From Oscillospiraceae bacterium (lineage in GTDB: Bacteria > Bacillota > Clostridia > Oscillospirales > Ruminococcaceae): a stretch of DNA of 5,364 bases. A program made the position numbers and the translations under genes. The notes under the pieces are model-generated. The model did not search any database. It saw nothing but the letters and a program-made list of their open reading frames with translations, and was not told the origin of the DNA. The DNA lies in NCBI GenBank assembly GCA_014796735.1, contig JAAVIG010000174.1:1-5364 (forward strand), read 5' to 3'. Below, piece by piece: positions 1-5,364 of this stretch (position 1 is its first letter; the number at the start of each line of letters is the position of its first letter).

Positions 1-99
1 AAAATATCTTAGTATAGAAAGTAAAATTTTTGATGTTAGTTGTTAGTGCTAAATTAAACTTGAAATATTTGTGGATTTATACAATTTTTTATATTTGTA

Positions 100-128
100 T
101 TGAAAAAGTAAATGTTTTTAACTATAAT
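100..128 (+). promoter_or_regulatory. Sigma-A-type promoter for the lipoprotein genes
   Basis: A TTGAAA box at 100-105 and a perfect TATAAT box at 123-128 are separated by exactly 17 bases, the preferred spacing for the housekeeping sigma factor. The surroundings are very AT-rich. Transcription would start near 134-136, giving an untranslated leader of about 113 bases before the start codon at 249. The leader contains TTTGGA (143-148) and its complement TCCAAA (185-190), which could pair across a 36-base loop, but I recognise no known riboswitch there. In AT-rich DNA such boxes can arise by chance; the match plus spacing and position make this the best promoter in the window. Confidence 0.65.
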
Positions 129-248
129 TAAAATTGGGTAGCTTTGGAAATCTAATCTGATATGATCGGGAAAATCGAGCCTTATCCAAATATCCGAAAA
201 ATTTTTTAATGTTCTTTGTGTCATATTTCATTAAAAGGAAAATAAGTT

Positions 249-1355
249 ATGTTGATATTCAGAAAGACACTTAAAATAACGGCGGTTTTACTTTCCGCAT
301 TTATTTTGTCCTCCTGCTCGGGCTTTAATACGCCCGAATTCGCAAAGGATACTTTGAGATCCTTATCGAAAGAGGAAAAGGAGCTGATTGCCTTAAACGC
401 CGAGGCGGAATATGTGCCAAATTCGGTAAATTTACAGGGTTATTATCCTTCAAAGGTATGCTACATAGAAGAGACAGACACGCTTTTTTATTCCGACAAT
501 GAAAATTTGTATCAGCTGACGGGGGGAAAAACGGTAACATTGTTCAACACGGAAGCCGCCGCGTTAAACGCAGCGGACGGAAATCTCTTTTTTATAGCGG
601 TGGAAGGCGGAAATGGGAGTTCCTTATGCGGATCGGTTTACCGTTTTGATCTGAAGGAGCAAAAGCTGCAAAAAATTTTGAATGAACAGGTTCTCGGTAT
701 ATCGGTATACAGTGGAAATATTTTTTATTTTGTTTTAGAGACCGAGGATAATTCCGAAAAAATAGTTTGTTATCGCTGCGATTATAACGGGAAAAATATT
801 GAGGAGCTTGATGGATTTGCCTTTAATCAGGAAAACGGTATCCTCCCCGTTTTTTTCAGAAACGGGGAAGAAAAAGGGATTTACTTGGAAAATACGGTCA
901 GCGGAGAAAAAAGCTTATTGTACGATGATGTTGACTTATATGAACGTACCTTGGCGTTCTGCGGTGATTATATTTACGCGTTAGCCAATGTTGATACCTC
1001 CGTTTCAGATAATCCCAGCATGGTAGTTACAAATTCCTGCATAAAAAAAATAAAAATTGCGGACAGCTCTGTGACGGAAATTCCGTTCGGAATCAATCTG
1101 TATATTGCCGACTATACTGTTTGCGGCGATGTATTATACGCATACGATAATATGTACAATACCGTGCTTAAAGTTACCCCCGACGGCACGAAATTGGGTT
1201 ATTCGGCCGCGGGCTCCGGTTACAGTGTATACAGAGCTATATACAGCTGCGGCGGCGAGGTTTACGCCATGAAAACAAACAATAAGCTGTATCGGCTTTC
1301 ATTTTTGGAGGAGGACGGAAAGAGAATTGTTGCGGAAGAACTTTTAGAGCCTTAA
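249..1355 (+). CDS. Beta-propeller-like lipoprotein, function unknown
   Basis: A 368-residue exported protein. Residues 1-22 are a lipoprotein signal peptide with basic R5/K6/K9, a hydrophobic stretch and lipobox LSSC, so C23 should be lipidated and the protein held on the outer face of the membrane. After a helical, acidic linker (about 28-58) the chain consists of repeated short beta-strand units with a pattern of a buried strand, a G/D/N turn and then an aromatic 'LY/IFY/IY' strand, for example around 78-91, 110-117, 155-162, 240-246, 293-300 and 337-350. This is typical of TolB/DUF5050-like propellers, perhaps six or seven blades; the family call is an inference from pattern. The start is supported by AAGGAA at 235-240, eight bases upstream. 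The next gene begins 17 bases after the stop, so the two are probably co-transcribed from the promoter at 100-128. Eight cysteines remain after the lipidated one. No catalytic motif is visible; a ligand-sensing or scaffold role beside the transporter is a guess. Confidence 0.85.
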   Translation: MLIFRKTLKITAVLLSAFILSSCSGFNTPEFAKDTLRSLSKEEKELIALNAEAEYVPNSVNLQGYYPSKVCYIEETDTLFYSDNENLYQLTGGKTVTLFNTEAAALNAADGNLFFIAVEGGNGSSLCGSVYRFDLKEQKLQKILNEQVLGISVYSGNIFYFVLETEDNSEKIVCYRCDYNGKNIEELDGFAFNQENGILPVFFRNGEEKGIYLENTVSGEKSLLYDDVDLYERTLAFCGDYIYALANVDTSVSDNPSMVVTNSCIKKIKIADSSVTEIPFGINLYIADYTVCGDVLYAYDNMYNTVLKVTPDGTKLGYSAAGSGYSVYRAIYSCGGEVYAMKTNNKLYRLSFLEEDGKRIVAEELLEP

Positions 1356-1356
1356 A

Positions 1357-1362
1357 AAGGAG
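1357..1362 (+). promoter_or_regulatory. Ribosome binding site of the propeller-SBP gene
   Basis: AAGGAG lies in the 17-base gap between the two lipoprotein genes, ten bases before the ATG at 1373. It fixes that start, which also gives a complete signal peptide beginning MKK. Confidence 0.7.
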
Positions 1363-1372
1363 ACTTCAATAA

Positions 1373-3421
1373 ATGAAAAAACTTATATCTAATATTTTGA
1401 TTTTTGCGCTGATGTCTTTATCCTTGTGTTTACTGTCCTCCTGCTCCGATGAATCGGTGGAGGAGGAAATGGGATTTGAGGCGGAAAGCGACTTTTTTCA
1501 ATATGACGAAATTGAATGGGTATTCGGTCGCTTTGACGTAGGCAGCGACGGCACGGTTTATGCTGAAAATACTGTCAAAGAGTATGTTGAAAACGAAGGA
1601 AATATTACCGTGTACAGGGGGGTAGCCGCTTATTCCCTTGACGGAGAGCTTACGGAAAAATACGACTTAGGTGATTATTTCATGTCTACCGTCGCTTATT
1701 GCAACCGCAAGCTTTATTTAACGGGCGGAAAAGACGGAAGCTATAACTGTCTTGTTTTTTCGATCGACCTTGATACAAAGGAAATAACCGAGCTGTATGA
1801 AACCGATTTAAGCACATCCGACGGCTATCCTTTATGCAGTCTTATTTCAAACGACAGTTTGTATTTTATCGTTTTCGACCCCGTAAGCGCGGCCGAGGTA
1901 TGTCCTTATGAATCAAACACTTTTCAATACAGCGGCTTGGCGGTCTATTGCTATGATATAAAAACAGGAGAGCTTAAAAAGCTGAATATTGATTTTCCCG
2001 CCGTGATAGGAGGTACTTATGACGGCGGTATCTGCATTTATGCCGCCGATGAAAAGGGTACTTACTTCACATTTGGGGAGAACAGCGAAAAAATATACAG
2101 CGATATGGGAAACATACGTTCTTTTGCGGTAGTAAGCAGCAAAAACGATTATGTTTTTTCCGGTATAAGCTCTGTAAACCACACGCTGAATAAGGCGGTT
2201 ATAGGCGAAAGCGGATGTTCGGAGCTCAGACCCGATGTTATGTGTTCATATAACGGAATAAAATACAAAAGCGGCTATACCTTTTATGTGAACACATATA
2301 ATGTTAACGATCCAAATTACACACCCGTGCTTTACAGAATGAAAAACTCCGCCTACGCCGTGGAAAACAAAACGATAAGAGCCGTTTCGCCGACATTTGC
2401 ATATGATGAGCCTTTCGGCTGCGGCTACAAAATGAACCTGACCAAGCTTACGGACGAGGAATTTGCGCTTAAGGTCCTGTCTCAAAGCCCGGATTATGAT
2501 ATATGCGTTTTAAGCACACGGTTAAATATGTCGGAAAATATACGGGATAAGGGTACGTTTTATCCTTTAAACGAGGTTGAGGACGTTGAAGAATATCTCG
2601 ATAAGTGCTTCCCAAGCGTAAAGGAGGCGGCGCTGTCCGAAGACGGGGAAATATGGATGCTGCCCATTGAGCTTGACGTGGACGTTTTGATGTACAACGA
2701 AGTTTTATGCGAGAAATACGGGATCGAGTTCGGAAAAGATATGAGCTTTGAGCAGCTTATAGAAAACGCTGAGAAAGCCGCAAAGAGCGAAAAAAGCAAT
2801 TGCTACGCGCTGCAAGGCTATTTGCTCAACACAAATATGCTGCTCCAATTTATGCGTGCGGGAAGCAGCTTTGATACAGATGAGTTCAGAAGCTTTGCGG
2901 AATTTTCCAAGGAAAGGGCAAATTATATTACCGAGGAATATCCTTTTGCAAACCTTTTTATGTCTCAAGATGATTTTTTTGAGGATAAGGAAAACCATTT
3001 GTTTACATTTTCTTCATTTCAGACCACCAGTGAAATGCAGCTTATCCCGATAAGCGATCCCACGGGAATCAGAGCCTGTCCGTTACCCTCGGTGACAGAG
3101 GATAAAAGAAGCGTGGGCAGCTGCCTCTTCATCAGCGTTAATCCGACATCGGACAATCTCGATTCCGTATTGGGGTATATTTCCGCTCTTGCGGAATATC
3201 TTACCGATAATAATCCAAACATTCTCTTTTCGGAAAACAAATTCGGTGATATTCCTTATATAAACGATCTATACGAGATCTACGCAAATTCTTCCGTAAG
3301 TTTTAACGTTTCATATGAATTGTACAGACAGGATTACGAAAACTATCTGGCGGGAGAGGTCACTCTTGACGAATGTATCAAAGAAGCCGACAGAAAGCTT
3401 GCGGCTTATTTTAACGAGTAG
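1373..3421 (+). CDS. Lipoprotein fusing a propeller-like domain to an ABC solute-binding domain
   Basis: A 682-residue exported lipoprotein. The signal peptide (MKK start, hydrophobic 7-22) ends in lipobox LSSC with C24 as the lipid anchor. Residues about 45-330 are repeated beta-strand units like those of the preceding lipoprotein (for example 86-104, 113-131, 162-168, 189-204, 296-306), suggesting a beta-propeller. From about 333 the sequence becomes an extracellular solute-binding protein family 1 domain. It has a first strand at 334-338, 'LTDEEFALKVLSQSPDYDI' (359-377), the family hallmark 'DGEIWMLPIELDVDVLMYNE' (424-443) with its YNE and following YGI, a helical lobe (457-475), a return segment near 569-610, and the terminal 'LAGEVTLDECIKEADRKL' (659-676) seen in carbohydrate-binding members. 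Family members are usually about 400-550 residues, so the N-terminal half is an addition. The domain should deliver ligand to the permeases encoded at 3707-5274; the ligand is unknown. Sixteen cysteines follow the lipidated one, which is unusual outside the membrane. The solute-binding call is firm; the propeller call is moderate. Confidence 0.85.
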   Translation: MKKLISNILIFALMSLSLCLLSSCSDESVEEEMGFEAESDFFQYDEIEWVFGRFDVGSDGTVYAENTVKEYVENEGNITVYRGVAAYSLDGELTEKYDLGDYFMSTVAYCNRKLYLTGGKDGSYNCLVFSIDLDTKEITELYETDLSTSDGYPLCSLISNDSLYFIVFDPVSAAEVCPYESNTFQYSGLAVYCYDIKTGELKKLNIDFPAVIGGTYDGGICIYAADEKGTYFTFGENSEKIYSDMGNIRSFAVVSSKNDYVFSGISSVNHTLNKAVIGESGCSELRPDVMCSYNGIKYKSGYTFYVNTYNVNDPNYTPVLYRMKNSAYAVENKTIRAVSPTFAYDEPFGCGYKMNLTKLTDEEFALKVLSQSPDYDICVLSTRLNMSENIRDKGTFYPLNEVEDVEEYLDKCFPSVKEAALSEDGEIWMLPIELDVDVLMYNEVLCEKYGIEFGKDMSFEQLIENAEKAAKSEKSNCYALQGYLLNTNMLLQFMRAGSSFDTDEFRSFAEFSKERANYITEEYPFANLFMSQDDFFEDKENHLFTFSSFQTTSEMQLIPISDPTGIRACPLPSVTEDKRSVGSCLFISVNPTSDNLDSVLGYISALAEYLTDNNPNILFSENKFGDIPYINDLYEIYANSSVSFNVSYELYRQDYENYLAGEVTLDECIKEADRKLAAYFNE

Positions 3422-3422
3422 A

Positions 3423-3452
3423 GTGCGGTCACAAGATATTGCACGCTTTTTT
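3423..3452 (+). terminator. Probable rho-independent terminator after the lipoprotein pair
   Basis: GTGCGGT (3423-3429) can pair with ATTGCAC (3438-3444) to give a seven-pair stem including two G-U pairs, with an eight-base loop. It is followed by GC and six T (3447-3452). It begins two bases after the stop codon at 3419-3421. The stem is weak, so termination may be partial and some transcripts could read through into the permease genes. Confidence 0.5.
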
Positions 3453-3690
3453 CGGCAAATTATGCTTTGGTTCTTTTTTAAAAAATTTTTTTATTTTTTT
3501 GAAACATTTTGACCCTTTGAGCAGTGTTATATTCAGAGGCATAAAAAGCTGCTTGATTTTCTTTTGTTTTATCAAATATGACAGATAAATTTTTTTTCTG
3601 TGACGTAAGCAGCAGCGATACCGTCTATATTGATGACAGGGTCGGAGATATATAAACGGAGGTACGCAGGTAATATTATAAAAAGACTTG
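3453..3690. other. AT-rich intergenic region with no confident gene
   Basis: Between the hairpin and the permease genes lies low-complexity DNA, including an A/T tract at 3474-3500 (six T, six A, seven T, then A and seven T). Downstream are a lone TTGACC at 3509-3514 without a well-spaced -10 box, an imperfect inverted repeat CCTTTGA (3514-3520) / TCAGAGG (3533-3539), a 25-codon reading frame (3578-3655) without a ribosome binding site, and an orphan GGAGGT (3658-3663). The permease operon probably needs a promoter here, but I cannot place one with confidence. No tRNA, known riboswitch or mobile-element end was recognised. Confidence 0.5.
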
Positions 3691-3692
3691 AA

Positions 3693-3696
3693 AGGA
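3693..3696 (+). promoter_or_regulatory. Ribosome binding site deciding the permease 1 start
   Basis: AGGA sits within AAAGGAAA. It is only one base from the ATG at 3698, too close to serve it, but ten bases from the ATG at 3707. An in-frame TGA at 3689-3691 rules out anything further upstream. The start at 3707, giving a protein beginning MKKAKTKK, is therefore preferred. Confidence 0.65.
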
Positions 3697-3706
3697 AATG
3701 GAAGCG

Positions 3707-4516
3707 ATGAAAAAAGCAAAGACAAAAAAAGGCTTTAGGTGGAACACCAAGTGCAAGCTTTGTCTTGTTCCGAGCCTGCTGGGAACCTTGGTGTTTTTTG
3801 TGGTGCCGTTTATAAGAGTTATTTATTACTCACTTATCGACAATCAGTTCAAAAGAAATTTTGTGGGGCTTGACAATTACATAGATACCTTGACCAACGA
3901 TTATTTTTTGCTTGCTTTGAAAAATTCTCTTTTGCTGATAGTGATATGCGTACCTATTGTTATAATCCTTTCTTTGGCGGTTTCTCTGGTGCTGTCCTAC
4001 GGGATAAGGTGGGTGAGAAAAACAAGAGCCGCCTTTGTGCTGCCGTTGGTAATACCCACCGCAAGCATAGTGCTTATCTGGCAGAGTGTTTTTGCGCAGG
4101 ACACCTCGGTGCTGCCCGTTTATCTGCTTTTTATCTGGAAAAACACGGGTATATGCATAGTGCTGCTTACAGCCGCGTTTACCGCCATTGACCCCGCGCT
4201 TTTTGAAGCGGCAAGGTTAGACGGAGCAAGCACCTTTACACTTCACAAAAAGATAACTATCCCAATAATTATGCCCACGGTCTTTTTCGTGTCGCTTCTG
4301 ACGATAGTAAACAGCTTTAAGATATTCAAGGAAATATACTTATATTACGGCACAAACTATCCGCCCGACCACAGCTACACGCTGCAATACTACATGAACA
4401 ACAATTTTTTAAAGCTTGACTATCAGAGCTTAGCCACCTCCGCCGTGCTGACTTCTATCTTAGTGTTCGGTATAGTAATGGCGGGAATGGCGCTTCAAAG
4501 GAGGTATCGTCAATGA
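3707..4516 (+). CDS. ABC transporter permease, MalF/UgpA (CUT1) type
   Basis: A 269-residue inner-membrane permease of the binding-protein-dependent transport family; an alternative start at 3698 would add MEA. After a basic cytoplasmic tail, hydrophobic segments lie at about 19-42, 69-97, 107-130, 136-158, 187-209 and 242-264, consistent with six helices. The cytoplasmic EAA loop that docks the ATPase is complete: EAARLDGA from E167, with G173, P186 and P190 all at canonical positions. 'VPSLLGTLVFFVVPFIRVIYY' near the start and 'GLDNYIDTL' (about 55-63) are also typical of CUT1 first permeases. The family call is strong, the substrate unknown. It is shorter than the roughly 290-300 residues I know for the family. 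The loss lies between helices 3 and 4, where W125 and W144 are only 19 residues apart. The stop overlaps the next start as ATGA, so the two permeases are translationally coupled and presumably form a heterodimer served by the solute-binding lipoprotein encoded upstream. Confidence 0.92.
   Translation: MKKAKTKKGFRWNTKCKLCLVPSLLGTLVFFVVPFIRVIYYSLIDNQFKRNFVGLDNYIDTLTNDYFLLALKNSLLLIVICVPIVIILSLAVSLVLSYGIRWVRKTRAAFVLPLVIPTASIVLIWQSVFAQDTSVLPVYLLFIWKNTGICIVLLTAAFTAIDPALFEAARLDGASTFTLHKKITIPIIMPTVFFVSLLTIVNSFKIFKEIYLYYGTNYPPDHSYTLQYYMNNNFLKLDYQSLATSAVLTSILVFGIVMAGMALQRRYRQ
4497..4505 (+). promoter_or_regulatory. Strong ribosome binding site of permease 2
   Basis: AAAGGAGGT is an essentially perfect complement to the 16S rRNA end, seven bases before the ATG at 4513. 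It lies inside the last codons of permease 1. Combined with the ATGA overlap it should give efficient re-initiation and roughly balanced permease amounts. Confidence 0.8.
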
Positions 4517-5274
4517 AAAAGCTTATCGGTATAATATTTGCGCTGCTGTCGGCGGTGTTTGTGCTGCCTGTTTTCGCTACGGTTTTCCTTTCCTTTTATT
4601 CGGAGGGTACACTGACTTTACAGGAGTATAAGGATCTGCTTTTTGACTGCTTTGTGTTTTATCCAATGTTTTGGAACAGTGTACTGTACGCGGCGGCGAT
4701 AACACTTGCGCAGCTTGTTGTAATTATACCCTGCGCCTTCGGATTTTCACAGGCAAAATTTAAGGGGAAGGGCGTTTTGTTTGTATTTTACATAGTTTTA
4801 ATGATGATGCCTCTACAGGTAACTATACTGCCAAACTATATAGGGCTCAGGGACATGGGCTTGATAAACACGCCCTGGGGAATTATCCTGCCTATGATAT
4901 TTTCGCCCTTCGGCGTTGTGGTAATGCACCAATATATGAAAAATACCGATACCTCGGTCATTGAGGCTACGCGGCTTGAAACAAGCTCGATTTTCAGAGT
5001 GATAATAACAAGCGTTATACCGCAGCTTAAGGTTTGTATTTTCGCGGTGGTTTTGTTCGTGTTCGCCGACTGCTGGAATATGGTGGAACAGCCTATGCTG
5101 TTTTTGACCGACGACAGTCTGAAAACCTTATCGGTGTTTATTTCAAACGCGCAAAGCTATACGGGTGCAGTGCTGTTTCCCGCGGCGGTAATATTTTTGA
5201 TGCCCGTTTTGTTTTTGTATCTGTTTTTTAGCGACAGCCTTGAAAAGGGACTTACATTGGGGGAATTGTCATGA
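4513..5274 (+). CDS. ABC transporter permease, MalG (CUT1) type, with a degenerate EAA loop
   Basis: A 253-residue membrane protein, the second half of the permease pair. Hydrophobic segments lie at about 5-27, 55-78, 86-108, 120-140, 170-188 and 217-240. CUT1 hallmarks are 'FWNSVLYAAAITLAQ' (53-67), 'MMPLQVTILPNYIGLRDMGL' (98-117), 'INTPWGIILP' (118-127) and 'SPFGVVVMHQYM' (131-142). The expected EAA loop follows at E151 but reads EATRLETSS: the usual D-G-A is replaced by E156-T157-S158. P170 is kept, while the second proline is V174. The most conserved residue of the motif, glycine, is therefore missing, whereas permease 1 has a perfect loop. The protein is also somewhat shorter than the usual 270-290 residues, mainly at the N-terminus and the first external loop. 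The strong Shine-Dalgarno and overlap with the preceding gene fix the start. It probably pairs with the upstream permease; the ATPase is not in this window and may be encoded downstream or be a shared MsmX-type protein. Confidence 0.9.
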   Translation: MKKLIGIIFALLSAVFVLPVFATVFLSFYSEGTLTLQEYKDLLFDCFVFYPMFWNSVLYAAAITLAQLVVIIPCAFGFSQAKFKGKGVLFVFYIVLMMMPLQVTILPNYIGLRDMGLINTPWGIILPMIFSPFGVVVMHQYMKNTDTSVIEATRLETSSIFRVIITSVIPQLKVCIFAVVLFVFADCWNMVEQPMLFLTDDSLKTLSVFISNAQSYTGAVLFPAAVIFLMPVLFLYLFFSDSLEKGLTLGELS

Positions 5275-5364
5275 AAGCTATTACCAAAAAAATTACGTTG
5301 GTTATTACGGTTTTGTTTTTTGCTTTAATGCTTTTTCTTACTTTTTTTGCCGAGAGTATACATT
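5271..5364 (+). CDS. N-terminus of a membrane-anchored protein, possibly a periplasmic adaptor (cut by window edge)
   Basis: Only the first 31 codons are present, and the frame runs open to the window end. The start overlaps the stop of permease 2 as ATGA, with GGGGGAA at 5259-5265 as a likely ribosome binding site. The peptide begins MKAITKK and then has one hydrophobic helix (about 8-26) ending in 'LTFFAESIH'. No lipobox cysteine is seen, so it is an uncleaved anchor or an ordinary signal peptide. From memory, HlyD/MacA-like adaptor subunits in Clostridia often start with a short basic tail, one helix and an 'LTFFS-TI' motif at its outer edge, which this resembles. That comparison rests on a few residues; the reading frame is well supported, the product guess is not. 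Confidence 0.6.
   Translation, partial: MKAITKKITLVITVLFFALMLFLTFFAESIH

Noticed and set aside
1..99. Possible upstream gene end, terminator or second promoter
   Set aside because: The stretch is AT-rich with no coding pattern. TTGAAA at 60-65 has only 14 bases to TACAAT, and no GC stem with a T tail was found.
1340..1390. The two lipoproteins as one gene split by a frameshift
   Set aside because: Each has its own complete signal peptide, lipobox and ribosome binding site, so they are separate genes.
1913..3240. Several reverse-strand frames of 73-97 codons inside the 682-aa gene
   Set aside because: All are antisense to a gene with clear domain hallmarks and show no domain sense of their own.
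3315..3512. Forward 65-codon frame overlapping the end of the solute-binding gene
   Set aside because: Most of it is a shifted-frame shadow of a well-supported gene, and its tail is a run of F/K from the A/T tract.
3698..3706. ATG at 3698 as the permease 1 start
   Set aside because: The only Shine-Dalgarno is one base away from it but well spaced for the ATG at 3707; the added MEA gives no recognisable benefit.
3429..3725. Reverse-strand 98-codon reading frame across the intergenic gap
   Set aside because: The predicted peptide is biased by the A/T tracts, has no plausible ribosome binding site, and overlaps the permease start. It looks like a product of low stop frequency.
1..5364. CRISPR arrays, tRNA/rRNA genes, insertion sequences
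   Set aside because: No regularly spaced direct repeats, cloverleaf-like sequences, transposase motifs or terminal inverted repeats were seen on reading the window.

Overview
This window looks like chromosome from an anaerobic low-GC Gram-positive bacterium (Bacillota, probably class Clostridia, perhaps Oscillospirales). The supporting signs are AT-rich intergenic DNA, AGGAGG-type ribosome binding sites, two lipoprotein signal peptides ending in LSSC/LLSSC, and exported proteins unusually rich in cysteine. The lineage is inferred from style; no marker gene is present. Every gene I can support is on the + strand.

Layout: 1-248 is AT-rich non-coding DNA with a good sigma-A-type promoter (TTGAAA-N17-TATAAT, 100-128). 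Genes at 249-1355 and 1373-3421 follow, only 17 bases apart. The first encodes a 368-aa lipoprotein that looks like a beta-propeller. The second encodes a 682-aa lipoprotein with a propeller-like first half and a family-1 ABC solute-binding second half. A hairpin followed by six T directly behind the second gene looks like a terminator. The rest of a 285-base gap is AT-rich and holds no confident gene. Then comes a translationally coupled run: a MalF-type permease (3707-4516), a MalG-type permease (4513-5274) and the first 31 codons of another gene (5271 to the window edge). Each junction is an ATGA overlap.

How they may work together: the solute-binding lipoprotein and the two permeases form the core of an ABC importer of the carbohydrate (CUT1-like) type, but no ATPase is in view. 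The substrate is unknown. Several features depart from an ordinary sugar importer: a propeller fused to the binding protein, a second free propeller lipoprotein, a shortened external loop in permease 1, and a degenerate EAA loop without its glycine in permease 2. The gene fused to the end of the operon begins like a membrane-anchored periplasmic adaptor (HlyD/MacA style), which would be an odd partner for an importer. I regard this as a plausible little-described sensing or transport system; its function is not established by the sequence.
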